DNA of 64,000 bases from an uncultured Croceitalea sp. Its GTDB lineage: Bacteria; Bacteroidota; Bacteroidia; Flavobacteriales; Flavobacteriaceae. The position numbers and the translations under genes were made by a program. The notes beneath the pieces were generated by a model. That model saw only the letters and a program-made list of their open reading frames with translations. It ran no database searches and was not told where the DNA came from. Positions 21,907-31,349 of the stretch are shown here, piece after piece. Every line of letters begins with the position of its first letter. Within the stretch, counting starts at the first letter, position 1. The stretch is from positions 186,001 through 250,000 of the forward strand of contig CANLXH010000002.1 in the NCBI GenBank assembly GCA_947495075.1. Reading direction: 5' to 3'.

Positions 21907-24900
21907 ATGAGAAAATCACTACTCCTTCTATCCCTATTCCTAGGATTCCAATTCATTTCCGCACAAACCACATATGATAAACTTTGGAAAGAAGTGGAAC
22001 AATATGAACTTGAAGGAAAATTTAAAAGTGCCTCTGAAGTAGTAGACAAGATTCTCAAAAAGAGCAATAGAACCAATAACAGCGGGCAAATTGTAAAGAG
22101 TTTTATTTATAAATCCAAGTTCACCCTTCTGTTGGAGGAGAATCCGCAGCATGGTATCGTTAAAGAAATCAAGGAATACATCAATACCACTGAATTCCCA
22201 ACCAATGCCCTTCTTCAATCTGTTTATGCTGGGTTTTTGGAACAGTACTTGGCCCATAACCAGTATAAAATTCGAAATAGGACTGAGACCTTAAATAGGA
22301 CTGAGACCGATGATTTTGAAAAATGGGATGCCAGTACACTTGTTGCTTATATCGGAGAGCTACATAAGCAAGCCTTACAAGACTCAATTAAGCTTAAAAG
22401 TTTTGCCATTGATGGTTTTAAAGAGATACTTACAGCAAGTAATACTTCAAAAAAGTATAGGCCAACACTTTATGATTTCTTGATGCATAGGGCATTGGTC
22501 TTCCATAAAATTGACCGCTGGTATGTAAATAGGCCTAATGAGCGTTTCTTCCTTACCGACCCTGTAATCTTTGGATTCACAGACAAATTTGTTGAAGGGC
22601 CTTTTAAGACAATTGATAGTATTTTTTCAAATCGAAAAGCTTTAAAACTATTCCAGCAACTGGAGTCTTTTCATAAAAACAGTGACACCACCGCATATAT
22701 TGATGTAGTTGTTCAAAGGCTTAAATTTTCAAGAAACAACTCTCCATTGGGAGAGAAAAATGAATTATATCTAAATAGGTTAAAACTACTGCACAAAAAC
22801 TTTGGAGATCATGTTGTTTCTGGCATCCTTGCGTATGAGATAGCAGAAAATTTGTTCAGTGATAGTAATTCCTCGAACGCCAAACGCGATCCATTGCTCT
22901 CGGACCATAGGATCAAAGCCTATGATCTATGTAAAGAGGTAATTGACAGAAATCCAAATTCTGATGGCGGACTCTTGTGCAAGATTTTAAAAAACAAGAT
23001 AGAAAAACAGAACCTTGATATTGAGATAGAGAAAAACATAGTGCCGGAAAAACCATTTCTTGCTAAGGCAACCTTTAAAAATATCGACTCTCTATATATT
23101 TCTATTTACCCCATTCCAAATGAATATTTTACAGACACATACTCTTACAAGCGCGATAGCCTTGCCCTAAATATCATCAAATCAAATAGGGCCGCTTCAA
23201 GTAAATTTTACAGGCTCCAAAAGCGTAAGGACTTTTATAGCCATAGTACCGAAATAGACTTTCCAGGATTACCGATAGGGGCTCACTTGATAGTTGCTTC
23301 CCAGGTGCAGAATCCCAGGTCCCTCAATGATATATATGCCTATGAAAGGGTCCAGGTCACAAACCTGGTGCTGCTTTCTTCATTAACCGAGCAGCGTTTA
23401 GACCTCAAATTACTAGATAGGTCAGTCGGACATCCAGTTTCAGGAGCCAAAATTACTCTTGATGACGATGAAGGCTACTTCAAGATTGGGGAAACCGATG
23501 CCCAAGGCTCTTTTTCAATAAAAAGACCAAAAAAAGATTCTTATGATTTAAAAGTCTCTGTTGGCAAAGAGAATGACACCATTGTTAACCACGATTACTG
23601 GTTATATGCAAAGAATGGTTATAGATATGGTAACGACGAGCATGAAGCTAAAATGTCCCTTTTTTTAGATCGAAGTATCTATCGGCCAGGACAAACGCTT
23701 TACTTCAAAGGGATCTTAACCGAAAGAAAAAAGGGCAAAACCAAAGTGGTTCCAAATGTTTGGGTTACCCTATTCATACATGACGCAAACAATGAGGAAC
23801 TAAAGGAAATACGATTAAAGACCAATGAATTTGGCTCGGTTCATGGTCAATATGAAATTCCTCGAAATGTTCTTACCGGTGAATTCTCAATTGATATGGA
23901 TGAAGACTATGGAACAGATGATGGCGACTATGATAACTACTGGGATAAAATTGATGATTATGAAATGGCAGAAGTTTACTTCTCAGTTGAAGAATATAAG
24001 CGACCCCGTTTTGAAGTAACATTCGACGAAGTAAAAGAAAGTCTTTTGGTCGGGGATTCCGTTCTAGTCAAAGGTAATGCCAACGCCTTATTGGGAACTC
24101 CCATTAAGAACGCAATTGTCAAATACACCGTAGAACGAAACACAACGTCTCTAAGAGGAAATTTTTACTATCAAGGGAAATCCCGAATAATCGCGCAAGG
24201 TGAAATGGAAACCAACGAAAAGGGAGATTTTGGGATTCAATTTTTATCAGTCCCCGATTCTACTATTGTGGCGGCCCATAAACCAATTTACTCTTATCAT
24301 GTCAATGCGGATGTTACCGATATCAATGGTGAAACAAGATCTGCCAAAACTACGGTGCGTGTAGGTTATCATAACCTGCAAGCCAATATTGAAATCGCAT
24401 CTAAATTAGATAAAGATGAGCCAAACAGCATTACAATAAAAACACGGAATTTAAATTCCCAACCCATCGTATCACAGCTTAAAATTGAGGTGTTTAAATT
24501 AGAAGAACCTACTAATGTATTCCGAAAAAAACCTTGGCGTTTAGTGGAAATGCATGTCCTAAAAAAGGAAAAGTACAGGCAGCTTTTTCCACATGAGCCC
24601 TATGATAGCTTGGACCTTAAGGAGCATTGGCCCAAAGGTGAAATGGTCCTAAAAAAACAAGTACAAACAGAAGGCGAGGACAAAATTGAATTGGGAACTA
24701 TGAAGCAATGGCAAATAGGAGCTTACGCCATAGTGCTGACCGCAATTGATAATTTAAAGGATACGGTTAAAGTTGAGAAAAGATTTGATGTATTTGATAA
24801 AAATAAATCTACTGTCCCAAGTGGTCAACTCTTCGATTATAAAATTGCCAATAGCGCTTATAAGCGTGACGGCTTTGTACAGCTTCAATTTAGTACTTCC

Positions 24901-27900
24901 GCAAAAGAGTTAAAATTCTATTTGGAAGGTTATTGCAATGAAAAAAAGGTCTACAGCCAAGAAATTGACATCGAAAAAGGTGTTACATCCATAGAAATCC
25001 CTGTCAAGGAAACCTATAAGGATAAAATGATATTCAATGCCTATTTTATAAAATTCAACAGTCTATACTCCAAGCAATTTGCAGTAGATTTTCCACAAGT
25101 TACCAAAGGGTTGTCCATAGAAACCTTAAGTTTTAGGAACAAACTTGTGCCTGACTCCGAGGAGACATGGAGTTTCAGAATAACCAATTCTGATAACAAA
25201 AATGCAAACGCTGAGATTTTGGCTAGTATGTATGACGCTTCCCTTGACCAGTTCAAGGAACATGAGTGGAATAATCGATTGGAATCAGAAAATTATTATA
25301 ATCCTTCCGCTCCTAGAATAGATGATCACTATTCTTTCTCAACGACCAACTTCAGAAAATTCAGCTATTCGCCAAGAACCAATGTGCTTACTTTTCTAAA
25401 AAACTATCATCAGCTTAACTGGTTTGGACTTGACTTCGGCAGTACCAAATATGACAACGACCGTTATTTAAAAAAACTTAAACTAAAAAAATATGAACCC
25501 CCAAAAGCAGAAGGTAATATTAGTGGTATTGTTACGGATTCCGATGGTTTACCCCTCCCGGGTGTCAACGTAATTGTCAAGGGTACGACAATTGGAACTC
25601 AAACCGATTTTGATGGACATTATTCCATCAACGCTCCAGTAGGTTCGGAATTGGTCTTTAGCTATATCGGTCAGAAAGAAGAGGTAGTTTCCGTTTCCAA
25701 ATCTTCCTCGGTGAATGTGGCACTTACTGAAGATGCTCAAGCTTTGGAAGAAGTGGTGGTCACAGCTCTTGGTATTCAACTCAAAAAGAATTTGATGGGT
25801 GCCATCTATACAAATGCGACCAGTATTCGAAGTGATATAGAAAACAAATTAGCTGGGAAATTGGCAGGGGTCCAAATAACCCAAACCGCTGGAAATGCAG
25901 GTTCCGGATCACAAGTCATCATACGGGGTTTGACATCATTGAATTCTAAAAATAGACCACTATTTGTCATAGATGGCGTAATAATGGCATTTGGAGAGGG
26001 AGAACTTAATGAAACAACCTTGATTCCTTCCGACATAGAGGATATCTCAATTTTAAAAGATGCGGCGGCAACAGCAATTTATGGATCTCAAGCGGCGAAC
26101 GGTGTAGTTATTATAACTACCAAAAAAGGCTTGGAGGAAGCGTTACAGGTTGAAACCAGAACCAATTTGAAGGAAACAGCTTTCTTTCTTCCCAACCTAA
26201 CAACTGACCTGGATGGAACTGTTAACATCAATTTTAACTCCCCACAAGCATTGACCAAATGGCGGTTTATGATGCTTGCCCATACCAGAAATTTGGAAAT
26301 TGGGAGATTGGAAAAAACAGCAATAACACAGAAAGACCTGAGCATTGTTCCAAACTATCCCCGTTTTCTTAGAGAAAAAGACTCCTTAATGTTTTCTGCC
26401 AAAATCAGCAACCTTACTTCCAATCCACAAACTGGCACAGCAGTTTTGCAGCTATTTGATGCAGTGACAATGGAACCTTTGGACATAAAGGTTTTTAAAG
26501 ACGGCCAAAACAAAAACTTCTCTATTGCCGCAAATAATGATTTAAATGTTTCTTGGAAGTTTTTTGTGCCGGAAAACTTAAGTGCTGTCCAGTTTAAGGT
26601 ATTGGCAAAATCTGGTAATAAGAGTGATGGTGAAGGCATTATTGTTCCCGTTTTGTCCAATAGGATTTTGATAACCGAATCCAAGCCCATGTGGGTTTTA
26701 CCAAACAGAACTAAAGAAGTTGTTTTGGAAAAACTAAAAACGCAAAAGTCCAGTTCTCTTGAACACCATCGATTTACATTGGAATATACTTCAAATCCAG
26801 CCTGGTCCGCAATAAAATCGCTACCATACCTCATTGAGTTTCCATATGAATGCGCAGAACAGACATTTTCAAAGTTTTATGCCAATGCCATCGCGGAACA
26901 CGTTGCAAACAGTAATCCTAAAATAGCTGAAGTTTTTGAGAGTTGGGCTGAAGCTGGACAGCAACAGAGTCCTTTAGATAAAAATAAAGAGTTAAAATCC
27001 ATATTGCTAACAGAAACCCCTTGGGTAAAAGATTCCAAAAATGAAAGCGAGAATAAAGCAAGACTAGGGCAACTTTTTAAAAAAGATGCTTTAATTGAAA
27101 AGCAAAAACAGGCGATTAATAAGATAAAGGAATTACAATTAAGTTCTGGGGCATTTCCATGGTTTTCAGGCGGTCGTGAAAGTAATTTTATTACAAGACA
27201 TATTGTGGCCGGCTTTGGCCATTTGAAAAAAATGAACGTCAAGACCGAAAGCGACTATAAAACCAAGAAGCTTATTGAGAATGCCCTGAAATATTTAGAT
27301 CAGGAGTTTATCAAAAGTTACGAGCAAGCTCTTCTCAATAAATTGGATTCAACAAAGATAGGCTTGACCAATTCTGATATCCATTATCTATACACTAGAA
27401 GTTTCTTTTTGGAGAGCCATCCTCCATCGGAAAAGCTCAAAACAATTCAATCAAAATACCTTAGGGTGTGTGAGGAAAATTGGCTTACCAAATCACTTTA
27501 TAACAAAGCTATGATTTCTCTCATTTTGGATAGGTCTGGCAATAAAGAGATTTCAAGAAAGATTGTTGACGGTCTTGAAGAACAGGCCGTACACAGTGAA
27601 GAAAATGGAATTTATTGGAAAGAAAATACAGCCGGCTGGTATTGGTTTCAGGCTCCAATTGAAACCCAAGCTTTGCTTGTTGAAGCCTTTACCGAAATAG
27701 GGGTTGAAAAGAAAATTATCGATGGCCTAAAGCTATGGTTGTTAAAAAACAAAAGAACCCACCAATGGGATACCACCAAAGCCACTACAGAAGCTATTTA
27801 TGCACTACTTATACAAGGTAGTGATTGGCTATCGGTATCTGATAATACCTTAATTTCAATAGGCAATCAAAAAATCCAGACAAAGAAGTTGGAAGCCACT

Positions 27901-28488
27901 GAAAAAGAAGCAGGAACGGGCTATCTAAAAATTGTTTGGGCCGAAGATGAAATATCAAACAAAATGGCCACGATCAAGGTTCAGAACAAAAGCAAAGTTT
28001 CCGGATTTGGGAGCGTGTACTGGCAATATTTTGAAGACTTGGATAAAATAACGGATTCTGAAAATGGCCCCTTAACCATTAAAAAGAATCTATTCCTAAA
28101 GAAAAAATCTTTAGAAGGAGAAACGCTTGTGCCCATAAATGAAGAATCCGAATTGAATCTTGGTGACATTCTTGCCGTAAGATTGGAAGTAAGCTCTAAA
28201 GACAATTTGGAATTTGTTCATCTGAAAGATTTAAGGGCATCTGGACTGGAGCCTATAGATGTGATTTCTAAATATAAATGGCAAGATGGATTAGGGTACT
28301 ATCAATCAACGAAGGATGTGGCAACGCATTTTTTCTTCGATAATCTTCCTAAAGGCACATATATTCTTGAATATGAATTACGTGTCAATAACAGTGGTAA
28401 TTTTTCCACTGGCATATCTACTTTACAAAGTATGTATGCCCCTGAATTTTCTGGGCACTCCAAAGGCATGAGGTTATTGGTCAAATAG
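21907..28488 (+). CDS. Giant alpha-2-macroglobulin with embedded carboxypeptidase-like and TonB-plug domains
   Basis: The ATG at 21907 begins a clean signal peptide (MRKSLLLLSLFLGFQFISAQ); an upstream TTG frame would precede it by 18 codons and is rejected. The 2193-residue product has MG-type beta domains, including an MG2 phrase DRSIYRPGQTLYFKGIL (about 590), and a thioester motif CAEQ at 1649-1652, so covalent trapping of proteases is possible. Between them (about 1203-1410) is an inserted unit. It starts ISGIVTDSDGLPLPGVNVIV (carboxypeptidase-regulatory-like) and continues into a SusC-type TonB plug ending YGSQAANGVVIITTKKG, without a beta-barrel. It is an envelope protein, perhaps anchored to or docking at outer-membrane transporters. 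Confidence 0.9.
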   Translation: MRKSLLLLSLFLGFQFISAQTTYDKLWKEVEQYELEGKFKSASEVVDKILKKSNRTNNSGQIVKSFIYKSKFTLLLEENPQHGIVKEIKEYINTTEFPTNALLQSVYAGFLEQYLAHNQYKIRNRTETLNRTETDDFEKWDASTLVAYIGELHKQALQDSIKLKSFAIDGFKEILTASNTSKKYRPTLYDFLMHRALVFHKIDRWYVNRPNERFFLTDPVIFGFTDKFVEGPFKTIDSIFSNRKALKLFQQLESFHKNSDTTAYIDVVVQRLKFSRNNSPLGEKNELYLNRLKLLHKNFGDHVVSGILAYEIAENLFSDSNSSNAKRDPLLSDHRIKAYDLCKEVIDRNPNSDGGLLCKILKNKIEKQNLDIEIEKNIVPEKPFLAKATFKNIDSLYISIYPIPNEYFTDTYSYKRDSLALNIIKSNRAASSKFYRLQKRKDFYSHSTEIDFPGLPIGAHLIVASQVQNPRSLNDIYAYERVQVTNLVLLSSLTEQRLDLKLLDRSVGHPVSGAKITLDDDEGYFKIGETDAQGSFSIKRPKKDSYDLKVSVGKENDTIVNHDYWLYAKNGYRYGNDEHEAKMSLFLDRSIYRPGQTLYFKGILTERKKGKTKVVPNVWVTLFIHDANNEELKEIRLKTNEFGSVHGQYEIPRNVLTGEFSIDMDEDYGTDDGDYDNYWDKIDDYEMAEVYFSVEEYKRPRFEVTFDEVKESLLVGDSVLVKGNANALLGTPIKNAIVKYTVERNTTSLRGNFYYQGKSRIIAQGEMETNEKGDFGIQFLSVPDSTIVAAHKPIYSYHVNADVTDINGETRSAKTTVRVGYHNLQANIEIASKLDKDEPNSITIKTRNLNSQPIVSQLKIEVFKLEEPTNVFRKKPWRLVEMHVLKKEKYRQLFPHEPYDSLDLKEHWPKGEMVLKKQVQTEGEDKIELGTMKQWQIGAYAIVLTAIDNLKDTVKVEKRFDVFDKNKSTVPSGQLFDYKIANSAYKRDGFVQLQFSTSAKELKFYLEGYCNEKKVYSQEIDIEKGVTSIEIPVKETYKDKMIFNAYFIKFNSLYSKQFAVDFPQVTKGLSIETLSFRNKLVPDSEETWSFRITNSDNKNANAEILASMYDASLDQFKEHEWNNRLESENYYNPSAPRIDDHYSFSTTNFRKFSYSPRTNVLTFLKNYHQLNWFGLDFGSTKYDNDRYLKKLKLKKYEPPKAEGNISGIVTDSDGLPLPGVNVIVKGTTIGTQTDFDGHYSINAPVGSELVFSYIGQKEEVVSVSKSSSVNVALTEDAQALEEVVVTALGIQLKKNLMGAIYTNATSIRSDIENKLAGKLAGVQITQTAGNAGSGSQVIIRGLTSLNSKNRPLFVIDGVIMAFGEGELNETTLIPSDIEDISILKDAAATAIYGSQAANGVVIITTKKGLEEALQVETRTNLKETAFFLPNLTTDLDGTVNINFNSPQALTKWRFMMLAHTRNLEIGRLEKTAITQKDLSIVPNYPRFLREKDSLMFSAKISNLTSNPQTGTAVLQLFDAVTMEPLDIKVFKDGQNKNFSIAANNDLNVSWKFFVPENLSAVQFKVLAKSGNKSDGEGIIVPVLSNRILITESKPMWVLPNRTKEVVLEKLKTQKSSSLEHHRFTLEYTSNPAWSAIKSLPYLIEFPYECAEQTFSKFYANAIAEHVANSNPKIAEVFESWAEAGQQQSPLDKNKELKSILLTETPWVKDSKNESENKARLGQLFKKDALIEKQKQAINKIKELQLSSGAFPWFSGGRESNFITRHIVAGFGHLKKMNVKTESDYKTKKLIENALKYLDQEFIKSYEQALLNKLDSTKIGLTNSDIHYLYTRSFFLESHPPSEKLKTIQSKYLRVCEENWLTKSLYNKAMISLILDRSGNKEISRKIVDGLEEQAVHSEENGIYWKENTAGWYWFQAPIETQALLVEAFTEIGVEKKIIDGLKLWLLKNKRTHQWDTTKATTEAIYALLIQGSDWLSVSDNTLISIGNQKIQTKKLEATEKEAGTGYLKIVWAEDEISNKMATIKVQNKSKVSGFGSVYWQYFEDLDKITDSENGPLTIKKNLFLKKKSLEGETLVPINEESELNLGDILAVRLEVSSKDNLEFVHLKDLRASGLEPIDVISKYKWQDGLGYYQSTKDVATHFFFDNLPKGTYILEYELRVNNSGNFSTGISTLQSMYAPEFSGHSKGMRLLVK

Positions 28489-28493
28489 ATTTT

Positions 28494-30272
28494 ATGAAAA
28501 TTCATCTAATGAGATACGTAGTCATAATTTCAATAATTCTTCTGACTTTTGGTGGTTGCATCTCCAATATAAAGTCACACATCCCAAAGGAAGCCCCGTT
28601 GAGAATCTATAAGAATGGTTCTTGGGGTTATTTAAATAAGCAAGGTGATACTCTTATTCCTTTAAATAGGTATAAATTCCTAAATCCTATTGATTCTGCG
28701 GGAATGATACTGGCACACAATTCCAATAGGTCCGGCTATATCAATATCAAACAGGACACCTTAATTGATTTTGTATATGAAGATCTAGGAGTTTTTTCAA
28801 ACGGATTAGCCCCAGCAAAAAAGAATGGTAAATGGGGATTTTTAGATCGTGACGGAAACACTGTAATTCAACATCAATTTGATAATGAGGGATACTTCTA
28901 CCGTTGTGGTCTTGCAGTGGCCAAAAAAGATAATAAATGGGGTTTCATTGATAAATCAGGAAATACGGTTGTGCCAATAATATATGATGGAGCTCGGTAC
29001 AATAGACTTGATTTTTACGTTTGTCTTCAAGTTGACAACAAATGGGCATTTTTTTCTTGCGATGGAAAACAACTAACAGAATTCGATTATGATAGAATAA
29101 TCGAGGGGAAATACGACCAGAATAATTTTACTTATTTCATGAATGGACCTTGTTTGGTGAATATGGGAGGAAAGATTGGATATATCGATAAAAAATTCAA
29201 GCCTATCATTCCTTTTGAATCATTTGATAAATACAATCCCTTCGACAATGCAAAGAGGGCAATAGTGAAGACTGGCTCGGACTTCGGTTTGATTAACTCT
29301 AAAGGGCAATTTATACTCCCGCCAAAATATGATAGCATTGAAAACTTTCCATATCCTGAGGGGCGGTATAAACTTGAGTCAAATAGTAAGTATGGTATTG
29401 TAGATTCTTCTGGAACAGAGATATTGCCCATGAAATACCGGTCTATTACACCCAACTATTTTAAGAAGGATACAACGTCCATTGGTACTTTAATCTTAAA
29501 GGATGAAAATGGAAAATTTGGTGTGACCAGCCACAATGGGGAACCACTTATTCCAATGGTGTATGACTCTATACAAAAGTTTGAGGAAGTTAATGGCAGT
29601 AGTTATGCAATAGTCTCCCTTAATGGAAAATATGGTCTTATTGATTCAAAAAATAAAAGGATTATACCCATTGAAAATGACCATATCTATTCAGATAGAT
29701 GGATGGAATATTTGATTGTAGAAAAACAAAATGCCTTCGGTATGTATACTAAAGAGGGTAAAGAAGTTCTTCCGCTAAATTTTGACTATTTAAGACCTTG
29801 CCACTATGACAAAAACAATAGGTTCATCATTGGCCAAGATAGGAAAAAGGGTATTATTACAAAAGACGGGAAAACTATAGTTCCCATCGAATATGATGAA
29901 ATTTCAAATTGGGTTGAATACGGTCCAAAAGAACATTTTGTAATAAAGGGTGGAAAGCACGGTTTAATTGACAGAAATGGAAAAATAGTAATTCCCCCTA
30001 TTTATGATGATGTCCATGTAGACAACCCATCTTTAATTAAGGTAAAGAAGAATAGATTCTACGGCACCGTTAACTGGAAAAACGAAATTGTCCATCCAAT
30101 CCAATACGATGAAATTTTTTGGGAATGGCCCTACTTAACAGGACGAAGTTTAGATACGGTTTACATAAAAAACAAAGGGCAGTATTTTGCAACAGATACC
30201 ACTGGAAATATTATTGACAACAAAATATCTGCGAAATTAATTGAAGAAAGATTCCAGTATCTGCTAAATTGA
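28494..30272 (+). CDS. WG-repeat lipoprotein
   Basis: This 592-residue protein has a lipobox (TFGGC, about Cys22) and roughly a dozen WG-type repeats. Repeating phrases include KNGKWGFLDRDGNTVI, DNKWGFIDKSGNTVV and GKYGLIDSKNKRIIP, each about 40-50 residues, with alternate Tyr-Asp motifs such as IYDGARY. WG repeats form surface beta structures and act in binding, without known catalysis. It starts five bases after the alpha-2-macroglobulin stop, so the two form a two-gene cargo unit and may work together at the outer membrane. Confidence 0.88.
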   Translation: MKIHLMRYVVIISIILLTFGGCISNIKSHIPKEAPLRIYKNGSWGYLNKQGDTLIPLNRYKFLNPIDSAGMILAHNSNRSGYINIKQDTLIDFVYEDLGVFSNGLAPAKKNGKWGFLDRDGNTVIQHQFDNEGYFYRCGLAVAKKDNKWGFIDKSGNTVVPIIYDGARYNRLDFYVCLQVDNKWAFFSCDGKQLTEFDYDRIIEGKYDQNNFTYFMNGPCLVNMGGKIGYIDKKFKPIIPFESFDKYNPFDNAKRAIVKTGSDFGLINSKGQFILPPKYDSIENFPYPEGRYKLESNSKYGIVDSSGTEILPMKYRSITPNYFKKDTTSIGTLILKDENGKFGVTSHNGEPLIPMVYDSIQKFEEVNGSSYAIVSLNGKYGLIDSKNKRIIPIENDHIYSDRWMEYLIVEKQNAFGMYTKEGKEVLPLNFDYLRPCHYDKNNRFIIGQDRKKGIITKDGKTIVPIEYDEISNWVEYGPKEHFVIKGGKHGLIDRNGKIVIPPIYDDVHVDNPSLIKVKKNRFYGTVNWKNEIVHPIQYDEIFWEWPYLTGRSLDTVYIKNKGQYFATDTTGNIIDNKISAKLIEERFQYLLN

Positions 30273-30278
30273 TAGCGA

Positions 30279-30295
30279 GCAAAACAGGGTTTTGC
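30279..30295. repeat. Perfect GC-AAAAC hairpin, candidate oriT-like element (right copy)
   Basis: GCAAAAC and GTTTTGC are perfect arms around an AGG loop, followed by GCTGCAAGTCCCAAATCC. It lies between the cargo end and the BfmA-type mobilization gene, the place where a transfer origin could be. A degenerate copy is at 21773-21789. Its function as oriT is inference. Confidence 0.45.
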
Positions 30296-30423
30296 GCTGC
30301 AAGTCCCAAATCCTTACCCCAAAACTTTGCGCACGGATCCTGTTCGATTTTTGTAGTGTTCTGTCAGATAAGCGTAAAACAAAAATCGGATAGGGCGCAC
30401 CTACTGAATGCTACTATCAATAA

Positions 30424-30996
30424 TCATTCACCGGAAATGATTTTACTTGCCTTTCTCCTATACCTCGCAAGTTCGCTACTAGAAATCTCAAGTTTTAAGT
30501 AAGGCTTGCCAAAACTGCTCTTAACCAAACGTGCTTTGCCCAATACATAATCAAAATCTTGGGACAGTCTTTTCATTTCTTCTTGGAGACGTTCGTACCG
30601 AATTTTGGGAACTGTAGTATCAATTTCCTTTTGAGGTCGTTTCGGTTTTTCCACAAACTTTTTTTCCCTTCTAACCGGTTCTTGCTGTCTGAGGTTTTCA
30701 CCAAAAAGCGAAAGCAACATGGTATTACTGGGCTTGGTTTGGGTGACCTCTATATCTCTAAGAATGGCAATATTCGCCTCGGTGCGTTTTCGGTTCTTTC
30801 GGATTTCCTCCAAGATACTATCCGCAAAACGGTCATTGGGCTTAAAGCCGTGCCACTCAAAAAAATTAATCATTTTCTCCAGAGCCTCCGATTGAGAACC
30901 TGCTATCTTTTTGGCGAATGAACGGAACCGTTTTACCACGGAAGCCTTTAAGTTCAAAGCCAGGTATTTGTACTCATATTTCCCTTTTACAACCAT
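30424..30996 (-). CDS. BfmA/BtgA-family mobilization protein
   Basis: This 190-residue protein matches the BfmA/BtgA type of small relaxosome proteins from Bacteroidota mobilizable elements. The N-terminus has LALNLKASVVKRFRSFAKKI, then SQSEALEKMINFFEWHGF and a basic helix RKNRKRTEANIAILRDIE, all typical of the family. The C-terminus is a charged helical tail. Such proteins bind oriT and help a MobB-type relaxase; no relaxase gene is present here. It lies between the cargo and the integrase and is transcribed in the same direction as the integrase. Confidence 0.88.
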   Translation of the reverse strand: MVVKGKYEYKYLALNLKASVVKRFRSFAKKIAGSQSEALEKMINFFEWHGFKPNDRFADSILEEIRKNRKRTEANIAILRDIEVTQTKPSNTMLLSLFGENLRQQEPVRREKKFVEKPKRPQKEIDTTVPKIRYERLQEEMKRLSQDFDYVLGKARLVKSSFGKPYLKLEISSSELARYRRKASKIISGE

Positions 30997-31349
30997 TTTT
31001 CAACAAACTTTTTCAGTGTTTATGAGGCATTTAGGATGTTTTTCAACAAATTTTGTATATGACTCCAGTTCAAAAAACTTAAATAACTCACTTAAAATCA
31101 ATTATTTGCGAAGCAAATCACCATAGTAGCGTTGCCTTGGCACGCTACCCTCTTGCTATTCCTCTTCCCCACGAGTGGGGACTTCGAAATACCATTACTT
31201 TTAAGGTAATGGCCTTTAATTCAAATTGCTCAGATTTTCATGGACTTTAAGAACAGATATTGTCCCTTTTTGAAGATATGATAATGGAAAGAGTCGTTGC
31301 CAGATAAAGTTTTAAGGTCACAAATTGTGTCCTTAGAAACAGTGCAAAA
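30997..31349. other. Intergenic region with stem-loops between mobilization and integrase genes
   Basis: About 350 bases without a supported gene. Two hairpins stand out: TCCCCAC/GTGGGGA at 31166-31181 and CCATTAC/GTAATGG at 31192-31212. No T-run follows either on the expected side, so they are less like terminators. They could belong to a transfer origin or an integrase regulatory site. Confidence 0.45.
31166..31212. repeat. Pair of stem-loops, possible oriT or regulatory structure
   Basis: Two adjacent perfect 7-bp stems with loops of 2 and 7 bases. Tandem stems beside a mobilization gene are common in transfer origins. No nick-site consensus is recognised. Confidence 0.35.

Noticed and set aside
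30269-30502. Plus-strand frame between the WG-repeat gene and bfmA
   Set aside because: It overlaps the bfmA 3' end and the hairpin region and has no conserved look.
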